DNA of 64,000 nt. Origin: Nocardia mexicana NBRC 108244. GTDB taxonomy: Bacteria; Actinomycetota; Actinomycetes; Mycobacteriales; Mycobacteriaceae. How positions within the stretch are numbered: the first letter of the stretch is position 1; each line of letters begins with the position of its first letter. Position numbers and translations under genes: made by a program. The notes under the pieces were generated by a model that did no database searches, was not told the origin of the DNA, and worked only from the letters and a program-made list of their open reading frames with translations. Where the stretch lies: positions 1 through 64,000 of the forward strand of contig NZ_BDBV01000017.1 in assembly GCF_001613165.1 (NCBI RefSeq). Reading direction: 5' to 3'. Positions 17,523 to 25,616 of the stretch are shown here, one piece after another.

Positions 17523-17822
17523 CCGGCGGCGCGGGCGAATGCGCTTGCGGCACTGACCGATCGGGAGCACGATGTGCTCCGGCAGGTCGCGGCGGGGCGA
17601 TCCAACGCCGAGATCCTTCACGTCGGTGTCGCGACGGTCAAGACGCACGTCAGGCGCCTGCTCACCAGGCTGTCGGCTCGTGATCGTGCTCAATTGGTCG
17701 TTCTCGCATACGAAACCGTCGTCGTCCCGAGGTGGGCCCCTCGAGTGAGGTGTCAGGTCCTCGGATTCCGGTGGGCCGCACTGCTCATCGGCCAGGAGAT
17801 CGAAACCCTTTCTCCCGCTTGA
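17523..17822 (+). pseudogene. Remnant of a LuxR/NarL-type response regulator (C-terminal HTH)
   Basis: Read in one frame, this encodes ALTDREHDVLRQVAAGRSN followed by VGVATVKTHVRRLLTRLSAR and DRAQLVVLAYE. This is a nearly complete LuxR-type helix-turn-helix. No receiver domain or plausible start precedes it. The frame then runs about 30 residues past the usual end. A truncated or decayed regulator is the best explanation. Flanking sequence from 17361 to 17964 holds no other gene I can support. Confidence 0.65.
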
Positions 17823-17964
17823 GGATTAGGCGATGGCACGACCGACGAACGATTGAGCCGGATCTCCCGACCAGGGGTTCCCTCACAGATCGCACCGTAA
17901 TCGTATACCGTCGGGTCAGCTGTCCGAACAGGTCGGTTCAGCTGTCCGAGCGAGAGGGACGGCC

Positions 17965-19392
17965 ATGGCGTTCTGGCGGCGGTCTTCGAACAGGCCACCC
18001 GGCACAGAATCGGGCGACGAACAATCGGCGGGTACGAACCTTGCGGGCGCGGACCTCACGGGCCAGGACCTCACCGGCAGGGACTTGATGGGCGCGAACC
18101 TCACCGGCGCGCGCCTCGGGGGCGCCGACCTGCGGAACGCGGTACTCGACCGCGCCGACCTGACCGATGCCGACCTGACGGGCGCCAAGATCGACGGTGC
18201 CGACCTGCGCAGCACCAAGCTGGAGGGCGCGAACTTGACCGGCGCGGACCTGCGCGGCGCCGATCTGCGGGGCGCGAACCTGACGAACCAGCTTCTCAGC
18301 GGCACGGAACTGAGCTTCGCGGATATGACGGGCGCGAAGCTGACCGGCGCGGACCTGCACGGCGCGAAACTCATGAAGACCAACCTCACCGGCGCGGACT
18401 TCACGGATGCGAACCTCACCGACGCGAACTTGAACAGCGCGACGCTGACGAAGGCGATTCTCAGCGGTCAGGTCCTGCGCGATACCGTTCTGAGCCTGGC
18501 GGACCTCAGCGACGCGGACCTGACCTACACCGACCTGACCCGCGCGGAACTGCTCGCCACGAAGCTTTCCGGCGCCCGGCTGGCGGGCGCCAAGCTCGCC
18601 GGTCTGGACCTGATCGAAACCGACCTCGGCCACGCCGACCTCACCGGCGCGGACCTGACCGATACGCAGCTACTCGACGCACAGTTGACCGGTTCGAGGC
18701 TCAACGACGCGAACCTGTCCGGCGCGAACCTCGCGGGAGCGAACCTGGTCGGCGCGGATATTTCCGGCGCGAATCTGGTGGGCACGGATCTCAGCGGCGT
18801 GACATGGGACTCCGGGGCGCCCAGTCGAGTGGCCGAAAGTACTGTGCCACAGGAAATTCCGTGGCTCAGCACGGAGGATTTCGACAAGACCCGCTCCGAA
18901 CATGCTTTCCTGTCCCTGCACGAAGCGTCGCGAAGAACGCTGGGGGTCCCCCTCGCCACCGAGCACGTCACCACCGCGCACCTGGCGCTGCAGGCCGGGA
19001 TAGGCCGGTACTTCGAGGCTCTCGATCGCCCGGACCAGCCCCTGGCGATGCTGCTGCTGGCCGGGACCTACGTCACCCAGCGTGGGCCCGTACACGTCAT
19101 GACGCCGGATGCCGCGACCGCGGACGATTACCGGCAGACCTTCGAGCCGGTACTCGCGGCGCTCGGCATTCCCACCGAGCGGGTGCCCGCGACTCGGACA
19201 CCGACCGCCGAGAAACTCGTCCTGATCGGCACCCACGGGGAATTCGCCGCCGTCTGGTCACAGGCCGCAGCGCCGTCGATGGACCCCGACACCCAGTGCC
19301 TAGCGGTCGTCATCCAGCCGAAGGCGCGCTACCTGTTCGACGAATTCATGGGTCGCTACGCGCGCCTGCTGACGATCGGCGACGAGGGATAG
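17965..19392 (+). CDS. Pentapeptide-repeat protein with SecA-like C-terminal domain
   Basis: A 475-aa protein. Residues about 22-285 are almost uninterrupted A(D/N)LxG pentapeptide repeats (more than 45), which fold as a right-handed quadrilateral beta-helix. Residues about 300-475 form a separate domain. Its segments [49 protein letters not shown] and ARYLFDE resemble in order the first nucleotide-binding domain of SecA. The Walker A loop is absent. A short positively charged N terminus ([11 protein letters not shown]) has no signal peptide. It is a single gene. The role is unknown; DNA-gyrase protection is known for some pentapeptide proteins but is not implied here. Confidence 0.8.
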   Translation: MAFWRRSSNRPPGTESGDEQSAGTNLAGADLTGQDLTGRDLMGANLTGARLGGADLRNAVLDRADLTDADLTGAKIDGADLRSTKLEGANLTGADLRGADLRGANLTNQLLSGTELSFADMTGAKLTGADLHGAKLMKTNLTGADFTDANLTDANLNSATLTKAILSGQVLRDTVLSLADLSDADLTYTDLTRAELLATKLSGARLAGAKLAGLDLIETDLGHADLTGADLTDTQLLDAQLTGSRLNDANLSGANLAGANLVGADISGANLVGTDLSGVTWDSGAPSRVAESTVPQEIPWLSTEDFDKTRSEHAFLSLHEASRRTLGVPLATEHVTTAHLALQAGIGRYFEALDRPDQPLAMLLLAGTYVTQRGPVHVMTPDAATADDYRQTFEPVLAALGIPTERVPATRTPTAEKLVLIGTHGEFAAVWSQAAAPSMDPDTQCLAVVIQPKARYLFDEFMGRYARLLTIGDEG

Positions 19393-19406
19393 CCACGCCC
19401 CGAATG

Positions 19407-19895
19407 TCATTCGGGCAGGCGGCTCGGTAGTTCACGCGGCGCCGCGCGGCCCAGCAGGTACGGGATGGCGAGATGGTGGAAGGGTTTCACGGCGGCCCAG
19501 ATCGGGCGGGCGATTCGGCGGTCGAAGCGCACGAAGGTCGCCCACGTGACCGTCGAATCACCGGTCATCACAATGTTCTGCGCAGCCATGATTCGCGAAT
19601 GCGATTCGAGGACAACGAAATTGGCTCCTCGATTCGCGATCCGCCACCCGAGCACGTGCTCGGGCGACGATTTCGGGCCCAACCGAAGACCCAGCACCAG
19701 CCTCCAGCCCAGCTGCAGGAATCCTCGCATCGCGGCGGGTGCGTGTTCGAATACCTGCCGCGCCCATTGTTCGGGCGTCCGCTGCGAACTCGACGCACTC
19801 ACGTCGAAAGCCGAGGCATAGTCCGCGGCCGCGACGATATCGCTCTCCGGTGCATCCCGCGGTACGTCCACACGCCGAGCGCGCTGCGCTGTCAT
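19407..19895 (-). CDS. DUF2867-like protein
   Basis: A 162-aa protein resembling the DUF2867 family: RVDVPRDAPESDIVAAADYASAF at the N terminus, then a WRIANRGANFVVLESHSRIM strand pair and VTWATFVRFDRRIARPIWAAVKPFHH toward the end. It has no signal peptide; the C-terminal half is mildly hydrophobic. The start at MTAQRARR is preferred because AGGTGGAAACG precedes it. The family is often found fused or next to NAD-dependent epimerases, but here it stands alone. An inverted repeat 21 bp upstream may be its operator. Confidence 0.65.
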   Translation of the reverse strand: MTAQRARRVDVPRDAPESDIVAAADYASAFDVSASSSQRTPEQWARQVFEHAPAAMRGFLQLGWRLVLGLRLGPKSSPEHVLGWRIANRGANFVVLESHSRIMAAQNIVMTGDSTVTWATFVRFDRRIARPIWAAVKPFHHLAIPYLLGRAAPRELPSRLPE

Positions 19896-19915
19896 CGTTT
19901 CCACCTGACCCGAGT

Positions 19916-19934
19916 CATTGTTTACGACACAATG
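19916..19934. promoter_or_regulatory. Inverted repeat CATTGT-N7-ACAATG upstream of DUF2867-like gene
   Basis: A perfect 6-bp inverted repeat with a 7-bp spacer, TetR-operator-like in size, lies just upstream of the gene start at 19895. No cognate regulator is adjacent. Confidence 0.35.
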
Positions 19935-20032
19935 TAGTAGAAAGCCGGGCATGCGGCAAGGATCTACAGCCCAGTAACACTTCGGCTACCTCCGTCCGAT
20001 GTGTCGAGCATCACGCATTCAGGAGGTTCGAA

Positions 20033-20350
20033 ATGTTTTCCACGAAGCGACTTGCCGCAGGTGCCTTCGTTGCCACCGCGGCTGCGGCCACCGCCCTGGT
20101 CGGCGGCGGCGCGGCACAGGCCGACGTGCCGGTATGGGAGGCCAATTGCCACGTCTACAACATCTTCAACACCGGCGGAATGTCCACGTGTGAACTGCCG
20201 ACCTGGCACCAGGTAAAACTCACCTGCGTCGCATGGCCCGTACCGTTCCTCTACTGGAAATACGGCCCGGCACACTACGGCCAGAATCAGTCCTGGGCCA
20301 GCTGCGATTCATTGAACGCGCTGGTGGGAATCGAGGTCATTCAGGCGTAA
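20033..20350 (+). CDS. Small secreted cysteine-containing protein
   Basis: A 105-aa protein with a Sec signal peptide (MFSTKRLAAGAFVATAAAAT to about residue 30, cleavage after AQA). The mature part has four cysteines (ANCHVY, STCELP, LTCVAW, ASCDSL), suggesting two disulfides, and is rich in Trp and Tyr. A perfect AGGAGG lies seven bases before the ATG. No family is recognised. It is probably an exported mycobacteriales-type protein of unknown role. Confidence 0.8.
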   Translation: MFSTKRLAAGAFVATAAAATALVGGGAAQADVPVWEANCHVYNIFNTGGMSTCELPTWHQVKLTCVAWPVPFLYWKYGPAHYGQNQSWASCDSLNALVGIEVIQA

Positions 20351-20405
20351 TTCGAGGGCGCACGAGAAGGCCGAGCTGGGTTTCTTCCACCAACGACTTT
20401 CGCCG

Positions 20406-20756
20406 CTAAGCGAACCGGGTGGTGAGTTCGGCCGCGATCTCGTACTGGCGCACGAGGAACGAGCGTTCGTCGAGTTTCTTGCGGCGCAGCCAGCCGGTCA
20501 CCTCGGCATTGCACTTGCTGGCATTGCACGGCCCGCACGCGGGCACGACATTGCCGAGCGTGTAGCGTCCGCCGCGCGAAATGGCCTGCACGCAGTCCTT
20601 CTGCAGCGAGGTGACCGGGGAGCCGCAATAGGCACAGCCACCCCAGGACGCCTTGAGCGCGTCCCACTGCGCGTCGGTGAGGTCGTGGGTGACGCGCGCC
20701 ATCCGCTTCTTGCGCTTGCGCGCGGCGCGAACCTGTTTGCTACCGCCGGTCGGCAC
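20406..20756 (-). CDS. HNH endonuclease-like protein
   Basis: A 116-aa protein with a basic N terminus (KQVRAARKRKKRMARVTHD) and an HNH-type core. CAYCG supplies the first zinc-ribbon pair, and ACGPCNASK the second pair with the conserved Asn. Between them, the usual D-H before the strand SRGGRYTLGNVVPAC reads D-C (LQKDCVQAIS). The catalytic histidine may therefore be replaced by cysteine or shifted. It stands alone between unrelated genes, with no methyltransferase or phage genes nearby. Confidence 0.75.
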   Translation of the reverse strand: MPTGGSKQVRAARKRKKRMARVTHDLTDAQWDALKASWGGCAYCGSPVTSLQKDCVQAISRGGRYTLGNVVPACGPCNASKCNAEVTGWLRRKKLDERSFLVRQYEIAAELTTRFA

Positions 20757-20866
20757 GGGGTGAGAATACGCGTCCCGATGGTCGATGGGCCGGAGGCCGA
20801 GCTGCGCCGATGAGTTTCAGGTCGCTTCCTCGTCTATTCCTCTGGATAGACGGGAGGATTCCGACC

Positions 20867-21259
20867 ATGGCCGTGATCGAGGACGTCGGCCCGCTGGGGG
20901 CCGAGTTGGAGCGCTCGTACCGGGTCTACGTGCGGGGCAGGTTGAAGTTCCGCGTCAAGCAGATCGTCTACGTGGCGTTCTCCCTCGACGAGACCGTGAT
21001 GGAGTTCGCGTTCCCCAAGGAGGAGCGGGCGACACTCGTCGCGAACGAGCCGCACAAGTTTCAGCTGCCGTCGCCGACGGACATGCGCTTCAACTGGATC
21101 CGCTCCGACCTCGCGGCCCTGGACCCGATCGAGGCCCGGGAACTCGTCGTCGACGCGTGGCGCATGGTCGTCCCCAAGAAGCTCTCCCGCGCCTACGACC
21201 TCGCGCATCCCCACGGGCCGCTCCGAGGCCCGGACCCCCAGGGAAGGAAACGGCCATGA
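20867..21259 (+). CDS. MmcQ/YjbR family protein
   Basis: A 130-aa protein of the MmcQ/YjbR double-wing fold (cyaY-like). The pattern RLKFRVKQIVYVAFSLDETVMEFAFPKEERATLV, then DMRFNWIRSDLAALDPIEARELVVDAWRMVVPKKL, is characteristic. The start is fixed by CGGGAGGATTC upstream of ATG 20867. Its stop overlaps the next gene start (ATGA), so it is translationally coupled to an F420-type oxidoreductase. DNA binding has been suggested for the family but is not proven. Confidence 0.82.
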   Translation: MAVIEDVGPLGAELERSYRVYVRGRLKFRVKQIVYVAFSLDETVMEFAFPKEERATLVANEPHKFQLPSPTDMRFNWIRSDLAALDPIEARELVVDAWRMVVPKKLSRAYDLAHPHGPLRGPDPQGRKRP

Positions 21260-22059
21260 CCAGACCATTTCGATTCGGGGTCGTCGCCCCGCTCATGACC
21301 GACCCGGCGACGTGGCGGGACCGCGTGCGCCGCATCGCCGACAGCGGCTACTCGACGCTGCTGGTGCCCGACTTCCCGCTCACGCAGCCGGCGCCCGGCC
21401 CCATGCTGGCCACCGTCGCGGCCCAGACCGACCTGCGGGTGGGCTCGTGGGTGTACGCCTCCCCGTTTCGCCCACCCTGGCTGACGGCGTGGGAAGCGCA
21501 CTCCCTGTCGCTGCTGACCGACGGCCGTTTCGAGATGGGCATCGGCACCGGCCGACCGGGAATCGATGACGAACTCCGCGACAAGGGGATGCCCCCGGTA
21601 CCGTCGAGCGAGCGGCTGACGCGGATACGTGAAACCGTCAGGGCCCTAAGAGATTTCGACGGCCCCGACCGCCACACGCCCGTGGCGATGGCGGTATACG
21701 GGCCGAAGGGCCGAGCATTGGCGGCCGAGGTCGCGGATACGGTCACCTTCCCGCTGCTGTATCAGACTCGGGCCGAAGTCGCCCGTCTGGCAAAGGATTT
21801 CCGCGCCGACCCGAAGATCGAGCTGGCGCTCGCCGTGCCGGTCATCGGCGACTCGGTCGCACCGCACATGGCGCCGCCCGACGCCGACACCGCCGCGGTG
21901 CACGCGGCGGACGCCCCGACCGCGCTTCCGGATGATCCGGCGGCCGCCGCCGAGGAGATCCAGCGGCGCCGGGAGGAGATCGGCTTCTCGTACTTCATCT
22001 TCGGTGCCGACTTCGCCGAGCGGTTCGCTCCGGTCGTCGCCCAGCTCGCCGGGCGGTAG
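21256..22059 (+). CDS. LLM-class (F420-dependent) oxidoreductase
   Basis: A 267-aa luciferase-like monooxygenase-fold enzyme, probably using coenzyme F420. Visible signatures are FRFGVVAPLMTDPATWRDRVRRIADSGYSTLLVPDF, LRVGSWVYASPFRPPWLTAWEAHSLSLLTDGRFEMGIGTG and a C-terminal GFSYFIFGADFAERFAPVVAQL. It belongs to the actinobacterial subgroup with TIGR03621-type features. The start codon overlaps the MmcQ-like stop. Reduction or oxidation of an unknown substrate is expected. The gene is convergent with a cupin gene 13 bp away. Confidence 0.87.
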   Translation: MTRPFRFGVVAPLMTDPATWRDRVRRIADSGYSTLLVPDFPLTQPAPGPMLATVAAQTDLRVGSWVYASPFRPPWLTAWEAHSLSLLTDGRFEMGIGTGRPGIDDELRDKGMPPVPSSERLTRIRETVRALRDFDGPDRHTPVAMAVYGPKGRALAAEVADTVTFPLLYQTRAEVARLAKDFRADPKIELALAVPVIGDSVAPHMAPPDADTAAVHAADAPTALPDDPAAAAEEIQRRREEIGFSYFIFGADFAERFAPVVAQLAGR

Positions 22060-22072
22060 TCGGGGTCGGGAC

Positions 22073-22573
22073 TCAGTCGCGTGCGAGTTCCTCGCGCCAC
22101 ATCGGGCTGTCGACGTAGTGATTGTCGTACAGCTCGGAGCTGTCGCGGATCTCCTGGACGGTCGCCTCACCGCGGTACACGCGCTCCAGCAGCCGGTAGT
22201 AGTCGAAGCGGTGCAGGCCGGGAGTGAAGACCACGAGCAGTTCGGCGTCGCTGGCCGGTGCCGGGGCGAACGCGTGGGGCACGGTGGGCGGCACGGTCAG
22301 GAAGTCACCCTGGTCGAGGCGGACGACCTCATCACCGAGGAGGAACCGCACGGAACCCTCGAGTACCAGGAACATCTCGGTGGCCTTGGTGTGAAAGTGT
22401 GCGGGCGCCCCGGGCGAGCCCTTCGACAACGTGGCCCTGTTGGCGGTGAGCGCACCGCCGGTGTCACCGGCGTCGGCGAGCAGCGTGATGAGGCTGAGCG
22501 CGCCGTCCTGGACCGTCGCGGCGGTCTCGGATCGAACGAGAACGGGGGCGGTGTGCTGCGCGGGACCGGTCAT
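22073..22573 (-). CDS. Cupin-domain protein
   Basis: A 166-aa single-domain cupin. Motif 1 is visible as PAHFHTKATEMFLVLEG (His, His, Glu metal ligands) and motif 2 as VPPTVPHAFAPAPAS with the fourth-ligand His. The C-terminal part (PGLHRFDYYRLLERVYRGEAT) resembles quercetin 2,3-dioxygenase-like bicupin tails. It may be an isomerase or dioxygenase acting on a small aromatic or sugar; the substrate is not evident. Confidence 0.82.
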   Translation of the reverse strand: MTGPAQHTAPVLVRSETAATVQDGALSLITLLADAGDTGGALTANRATLSKGSPGAPAHFHTKATEMFLVLEGSVRFLLGDEVVRLDQGDFLTVPPTVPHAFAPAPASDAELLVVFTPGLHRFDYYRLLERVYRGEATVQEIRDSSELYDNHYVDSPMWREELARD

Positions 22574-22717
22574 CGGGAACTCCTGGAGGCTTCGGCGGCG
22601 ATTCGCACCGCACTGTCCTGTGTGTCGATAAGGCGACGACGCCGGCCCACCAGGTGTGACATCGACGGTCGGTCAGGCCGTCGTGGTTCCGCCGCCCGCG
22701 GCGAGGGCAGAAATGCG

Positions 22718-22744
22718 GAAGCCCGCGCGGATCGCGCGGGCTTC
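22718..22744 (-). terminator. Hairpin terminator of the cold-shock gene
   Basis: A perfect 11-bp stem, GAAGCCCGCGC / GCGCGGGCTTC, with a 5-nt loop lies directly after the csp stop codon. Confidence 0.85.
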
Positions 22745-22761
22745 GACGATGTTGCGGGCGC

Positions 22762-22965
22762 TCAGATAGCGCGGACGCCCTGGGCCTGCGGGCCCTTCTG
22801 GCCTTGGCCGATCTCGAACTCGACCCGCTGGCCCTCATCGAGGGACTTGAATCCGGAGCCGGAGATCTCGGAGTAGTGGACGAAAACGTCGGGGCCGCCC
22901 GCATCCTGCGCGATGAACCCGAAACCCTTTTCGCCGTTGAACCACTTCACGGTGCCTTGTGACAT
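22762..22965 (-). CDS. Cold-shock protein (CspA type)
   Basis: A 67-aa OB-fold RNA chaperone. RNP1 is visible as KGFGFIAQD and RNP2 as DVFVHYSEI, with the invariant [15 protein letters not shown] opening. It binds single-stranded nucleic acid and relieves RNA structure at low temperature. It is the usual length. The upstream frame to 23040 is not conserved in the family, so ATG 22965 is used. A 518-bp leader region separates it from a divergent MerR gene. Confidence 0.95.
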   Translation of the reverse strand: MSQGTVKWFNGEKGFGFIAQDAGGPDVFVHYSEISGSGFKSLDEGQRVEFEIGQGQKGPQAQGVRAI

Positions 22966-23227
22966 GTACTTTTCGTGACTTCCTGTCGTGAGGCGGGCGA
23001 TCACTGCAACAACCCGTCCTCGACACTCAGCATGCCACACCCCTCGGCCGTGTCGCCCCTCGGCTACGTCCCCAACCTGGGGAAACGGGAGTTCTCGAGG
23101 AGGACACAGAAATTCTGCAGTCGTGACTGTAGATATTCGTCAAGCGTCGGGCTAACTTATGTGGTGTTGGCAGAGTACGAAGTGTCCAGATGGCACGGGA
23201 GATGATGAACTACCCGTGGAGGTAGAA

Positions 23228-23280
23228 CCGGCGGGCGCGGCCACGGGACCGGCGAGTATCACGGTCCCGCCGCCCGCCGG
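23228..23280. other. Large two-step hairpin between csp and merR
   Basis: An outer 10-bp stem CCGGCGGGCG (23228-23237) / CGCCCGCCGG (23271-23280) encloses an inner 8-bp stem CGGGACCG (23244-23251) / CGGTCCCG (23262-23269). The region 22966-23483 otherwise contains no supported gene. The hairpin could be a terminator of a small transcript or part of a structured leader. Confidence 0.55.
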
Positions 23281-23432
23281 ACCAGAACACGAAATTTGCT
23301 GCAAAGAAGGAAGTACTGGTCACCGCGTGCAGAGAAGGGAGTGGTTTCCCGCCGGGTCGCCCGCGATATGTGGTGCGGGCGTTCCCTCGGCGTCAGGTGA
23401 CAAATCCGACACTAGTTTGTTCCCCCCTCGTG

Positions 23433-23459
23433 CCCCGGTGCCGCGTGACGGCGCCGGGG
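23433..23459 (+). promoter_or_regulatory. Leader hairpin just before merR ribosome binding site
   Basis: CCCCGGTGCCG / CGGCGCCGGGG forms an 11-bp stem (one G-U in RNA) with loop CGTGA. It ends 12 bp before the GGAGG of the downstream MerR gene. The position suits an attenuator or translation control element. Confidence 0.5.
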
Positions 23460-23483
23460 CCTTCGCCGCATGGAGGCTGCACG

Positions 23484-23861
23484 ATTTCTGAATCCCCGAC
23501 CACGGACGAGAAGTTCGACGACGACGAGTACCCCGCCTACACCATGGGCCGCGCCGCAGACATGCTCGGCACCACGCAGGCCTTCCTGCGCAGCCTCGAC
23601 GAGGCGGAACTGATCACCCCGCAACGGTCACCGGGCGGGCACCGCCGCTACTCCCGCCGCCAGCTGCGCTTGGCCGCCCGCGCCCGCGAACTGGTCGACC
23701 GCGGTACCCCCCTCGAGGCGGCCTGCCGCATCATCTCCCTCGAAGACCAACTCGCTGACGCCCAGGCCATCAACGCCACACTCACACCACATAACCAGGC
23801 AGACGACCCGAACGACTCCGCCCCCACATCCGACCGCACCCCGGGCAGCGACGGTTCCTGA
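23484..23861 (+). CDS. MerR-like HTH regulator with probable ATT start
   Basis: A protein of about 125 aa with one winged helix-turn-helix: YTMGRAADMLGTTQAFLRSLDE, then SPGGHRRYSRRQLRLAARA, and a coiled tail ACRIISLEDQLADAQAINATL. It is typical of short actinobacterial MerR-like regulators next to cold-shock genes. No ATG or GTG with a ribosome binding site is in frame. A perfect GGAGG sits seven bases before an in-frame ATT at 23484, followed by Ser-Glu-Ser. An upstream GTG at 23370 is the alternative but lacks a binding site. It is divergent from the cold-shock gene. Confidence 0.75.
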   Translation: MSESPTTDEKFDDDEYPAYTMGRAADMLGTTQAFLRSLDEAELITPQRSPGGHRRYSRRQLRLAARARELVDRGTPLEAACRIISLEDQLADAQAINATLTPHNQADDPNDSAPTSDRTPGSDGS

Positions 23862-23867
23862 CCAGTC

Positions 23868-23976
23868 GATGTAGCTCCCAATCTTGATCGGCGGCAGTGC
23901 CCGGATCAGCGCCATCATCGGGACGCAGTAGAAGCTGGTCGGCGGCGCTCCGTGGCTTTCGGTGCACACGACATGG
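23868..23976 (-). pseudogene. Duplicated 3' fragment of the secreted-protein gene at 25123
   Basis: These 109 bp match 25129-25237 at 101 positions without gaps. Both encode GAPPTSFYCVPMMALxRALPP and IKIGSYI. Here the fragment lacks the signal peptide, the first two thirds and the original stop codon, so it is not a functional gene. It sits directly behind the MerR stop codon. Confidence 0.85.
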
Positions 23977-23992
23977 GAGGGGCCAGGCGGGC

Positions 23993-24175
23993 TCAGTCGG
24001 AATTCGTGTCCTCATCGCCGACGACGTGCTGGATCGCGTCGATCCGGTCCTGTACCACCTCGGCGCGCGCCACCAGCTCGACCCGGTCGGGTTCGGTGAG
24101 GCTCTCGGCACCGAGCTTCTCGAAAACGCACGAGAGCGCCGACCGTAGGTCCTCCAGCTTGTTGTCCGACTCCAC
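23993..24175 (-). CDS. Small acidic hypothetical protein
   Basis: A 60-aa acidic protein, ESDNKLEDLRSALSCVFEKL then LTEPDRVELVARAEVVQDR, probably all-helical. The start is a GTG with GGTGAGGGCTC upstream. No family is recognised. It is followed by the duplicated fragment and preceded by a zinc-ribbon gene on the same strand 24 bp away, so the two may be co-transcribed. Confidence 0.55.
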   Translation of the reverse strand: MESDNKLEDLRSALSCVFEKLGAESLTEPDRVELVARAEVVQDRIDAIQHVVGDEDTNSD

Positions 24176-24199
24176 GAGCCCTCACCCTACGTCGGTCGA

Positions 24200-24451
24200 C
24201 TAGTCGTCTACGGGCCGATGCGGAGGTATCCACTGGAATTTCTTCCGGATGTGCGACGACATCTTCTGGTCCAGCCGCGCATGCAGCTGTATACACCCGC
24301 AGTCTGCACAGAGGTAGGCGTCGAACCCGACCTGTCTGACCAAAAGGGCGTCCGCAGAACGTAATCCGCCCTGCGCTTCGTACTCGCCCTTGTACACCTC
24401 GTCGGCGCCGCACGCGCTACAGCGGCCATAGCGCATATCCTCGTTCCCCAT
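24200..24451 (-). CDS. Small zinc-ribbon protein
   Basis: An 83-aa protein with two CxxC-type knuckles: CSACG near residue 11 and CADCGC near residue 48. These are separated by a strand-rich segment, giving a rubredoxin-like zinc ribbon. The C-terminal helix is basic (KMSSHIRKKFQW). The ATG at 24451 has no clear ribosome binding site, and a longer upstream frame overlaps the divergent lipoprotein gene. The family is unknown; nucleic-acid or protein binding is only a guess from the fold. Confidence 0.6.
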   Translation of the reverse strand: MGNEDMRYGRCSACGADEVYKGEYEAQGGLRSADALLVRQVGFDAYLCADCGCIQLHARLDQKMSSHIRKKFQWIPPHRPVDD

Positions 24452-24569
24452 GGCAACAGCGTAGGAGGGGGTCGAGACGCCGAAATCGTTTCGACCGATG
24501 TCGTTTCGATCGAAACCGGACCGCCACCTGGCGTCGGTGTTCCATTGCCCGGGAAGAAGTGAGCGCAAC

Positions 24570-25106
24570 GTGACGACGAAGAATGCCATCGCCGCCCTGG
24601 CGGTTGGGGTCCTGCTGACCGCGGCGGGGTGCGGGCTGCTGGACCGTTCCGGCGGCACCACGTCGGATGCCAAGTGCGCGTCGACATTCGACCTGTCTCC
24701 CGCGAAGGAGAACCTCGGTTCGCGGGTCAGCTTCAAGGAGAAGGCCAAGCAGGCCAGCGAGGCGGCGGCGCCGACCACGTTGAGCGACATCACGCGCGCT
24801 GCCGGTTGGAACGCCGACTGGGACCGCATGGTCGACATTCCTCAGAACACCAAGACCGACCAAATCGACGCTCTTGCAGGAACTTCGGGCGTCTGCTGGA
24901 AGAACTCCCCAAAACCGCGAAGCTCCGACGGTGACGGCCCGCAGCGCGGGTACTACTTGTTCCTCGAGGGAAATCAGCCCCTCCAGACAATCGACTGGAG
25001 CTACAACTTCGACCAGGTCTTCGCCCTCGACAAAGGGAGCGCGCTGACTCCGGACACCGCACTGACCCCCGTCCCCGGCCAACACCCGCAGCTGCGCCCC
25101 GCGTAG
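24570..25106 (+). CDS. Lipoprotein of unknown function
   Basis: A 178-aa exported lipoprotein. The signal region is TTKNAIAALAVGVLLTAAGC with lipobox TAAGC, so Cys20 is the expected lipidation site. Two more cysteines in the mature part (SDAKCASTF and GVCWKN) could form a disulfide. The C-terminal part is tryptophan- and tyrosine-rich without a known domain. The start is GTG 24570, which places the hydrophobic stretch correctly. It lies in a cluster of exported proteins between 20 and 29 kb. Confidence 0.75.
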   Translation: MTTKNAIAALAVGVLLTAAGCGLLDRSGGTTSDAKCASTFDLSPAKENLGSRVSFKEKAKQASEAAAPTTLSDITRAAGWNADWDRMVDIPQNTKTDQIDALAGTSGVCWKNSPKPRSSDGDGPQRGYYLFLEGNQPLQTIDWSYNFDQVFALDKGSALTPDTALTPVPGQHPQLRPA

Positions 25107-25122
25107 ATCTGCGGCAAGTCAC

Positions 25123-25494
25123 CTAGTAGATGTAGCTTCCGATCTTGATCGGTGGCAGTGCCCGGACCAGCGCCATCATCGGGACGCAGTAGAAGCTGGT
25201 CGGCGGGGCGCCGCGGCTTTCGGAGCACACGACATGGTTGGTTTTGTCGACATACGTTGCGGCGGTTTTCTCCCCGTCGCGGTAGGAGTTCCAGACCAGG
25301 CCGTCGGGCTCCGGCACGTAAGGGCATTCCGCGGGAGCCTTTCCCCGGCACGGCCCTTCGACACCCCACGGTCCGGCCGGATACGCGTTCGCAGCCGGTG
25401 CCAGGGCGAGCACGGCGAGACCTCCGGCGGCCACCGCTGTCGATACTCGGATTACCGCTTTGGTCGCGAATTTGCGTGCGCTGGTTGATTTCAC
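25123..25494 (-). CDS. Secreted protein, parent copy of the 23868 fragment
   Basis: A 123-aa protein with a signal peptide (residues about 1-37, ending PAANA, hydrophobic core VSTAVAAGGLAVLALAPAA). The mature part has four cysteines: PCRGKAPAEC, VVCSES and FYCVP. It ends in KIGSYIY. Its last third is duplicated at 23868-23976. It is convergent with the lipoprotein gene, 16 bp away. No function is known. Confidence 0.75.
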   Translation of the reverse strand: MKSTSARKFATKAVIRVSTAVAAGGLAVLALAPAANAYPAGPWGVEGPCRGKAPAECPYVPEPDGLVWNSYRDGEKTAATYVDKTNHVVCSESRGAPPTSFYCVPMMALVRALPPIKIGSYIY

Positions 25495-25616
25495 GGGCTC
25501 CGACCCTAGCAGCGGGTTTCGCGCGCCGGACTTGGAAATTCCCCGTCACGGGAATGGGTCCCGAGTTTCGGTAGCGGGAGCCGGGCGGGTTCGCCGCCCG
25601 ACTCCACGAGACCAGG

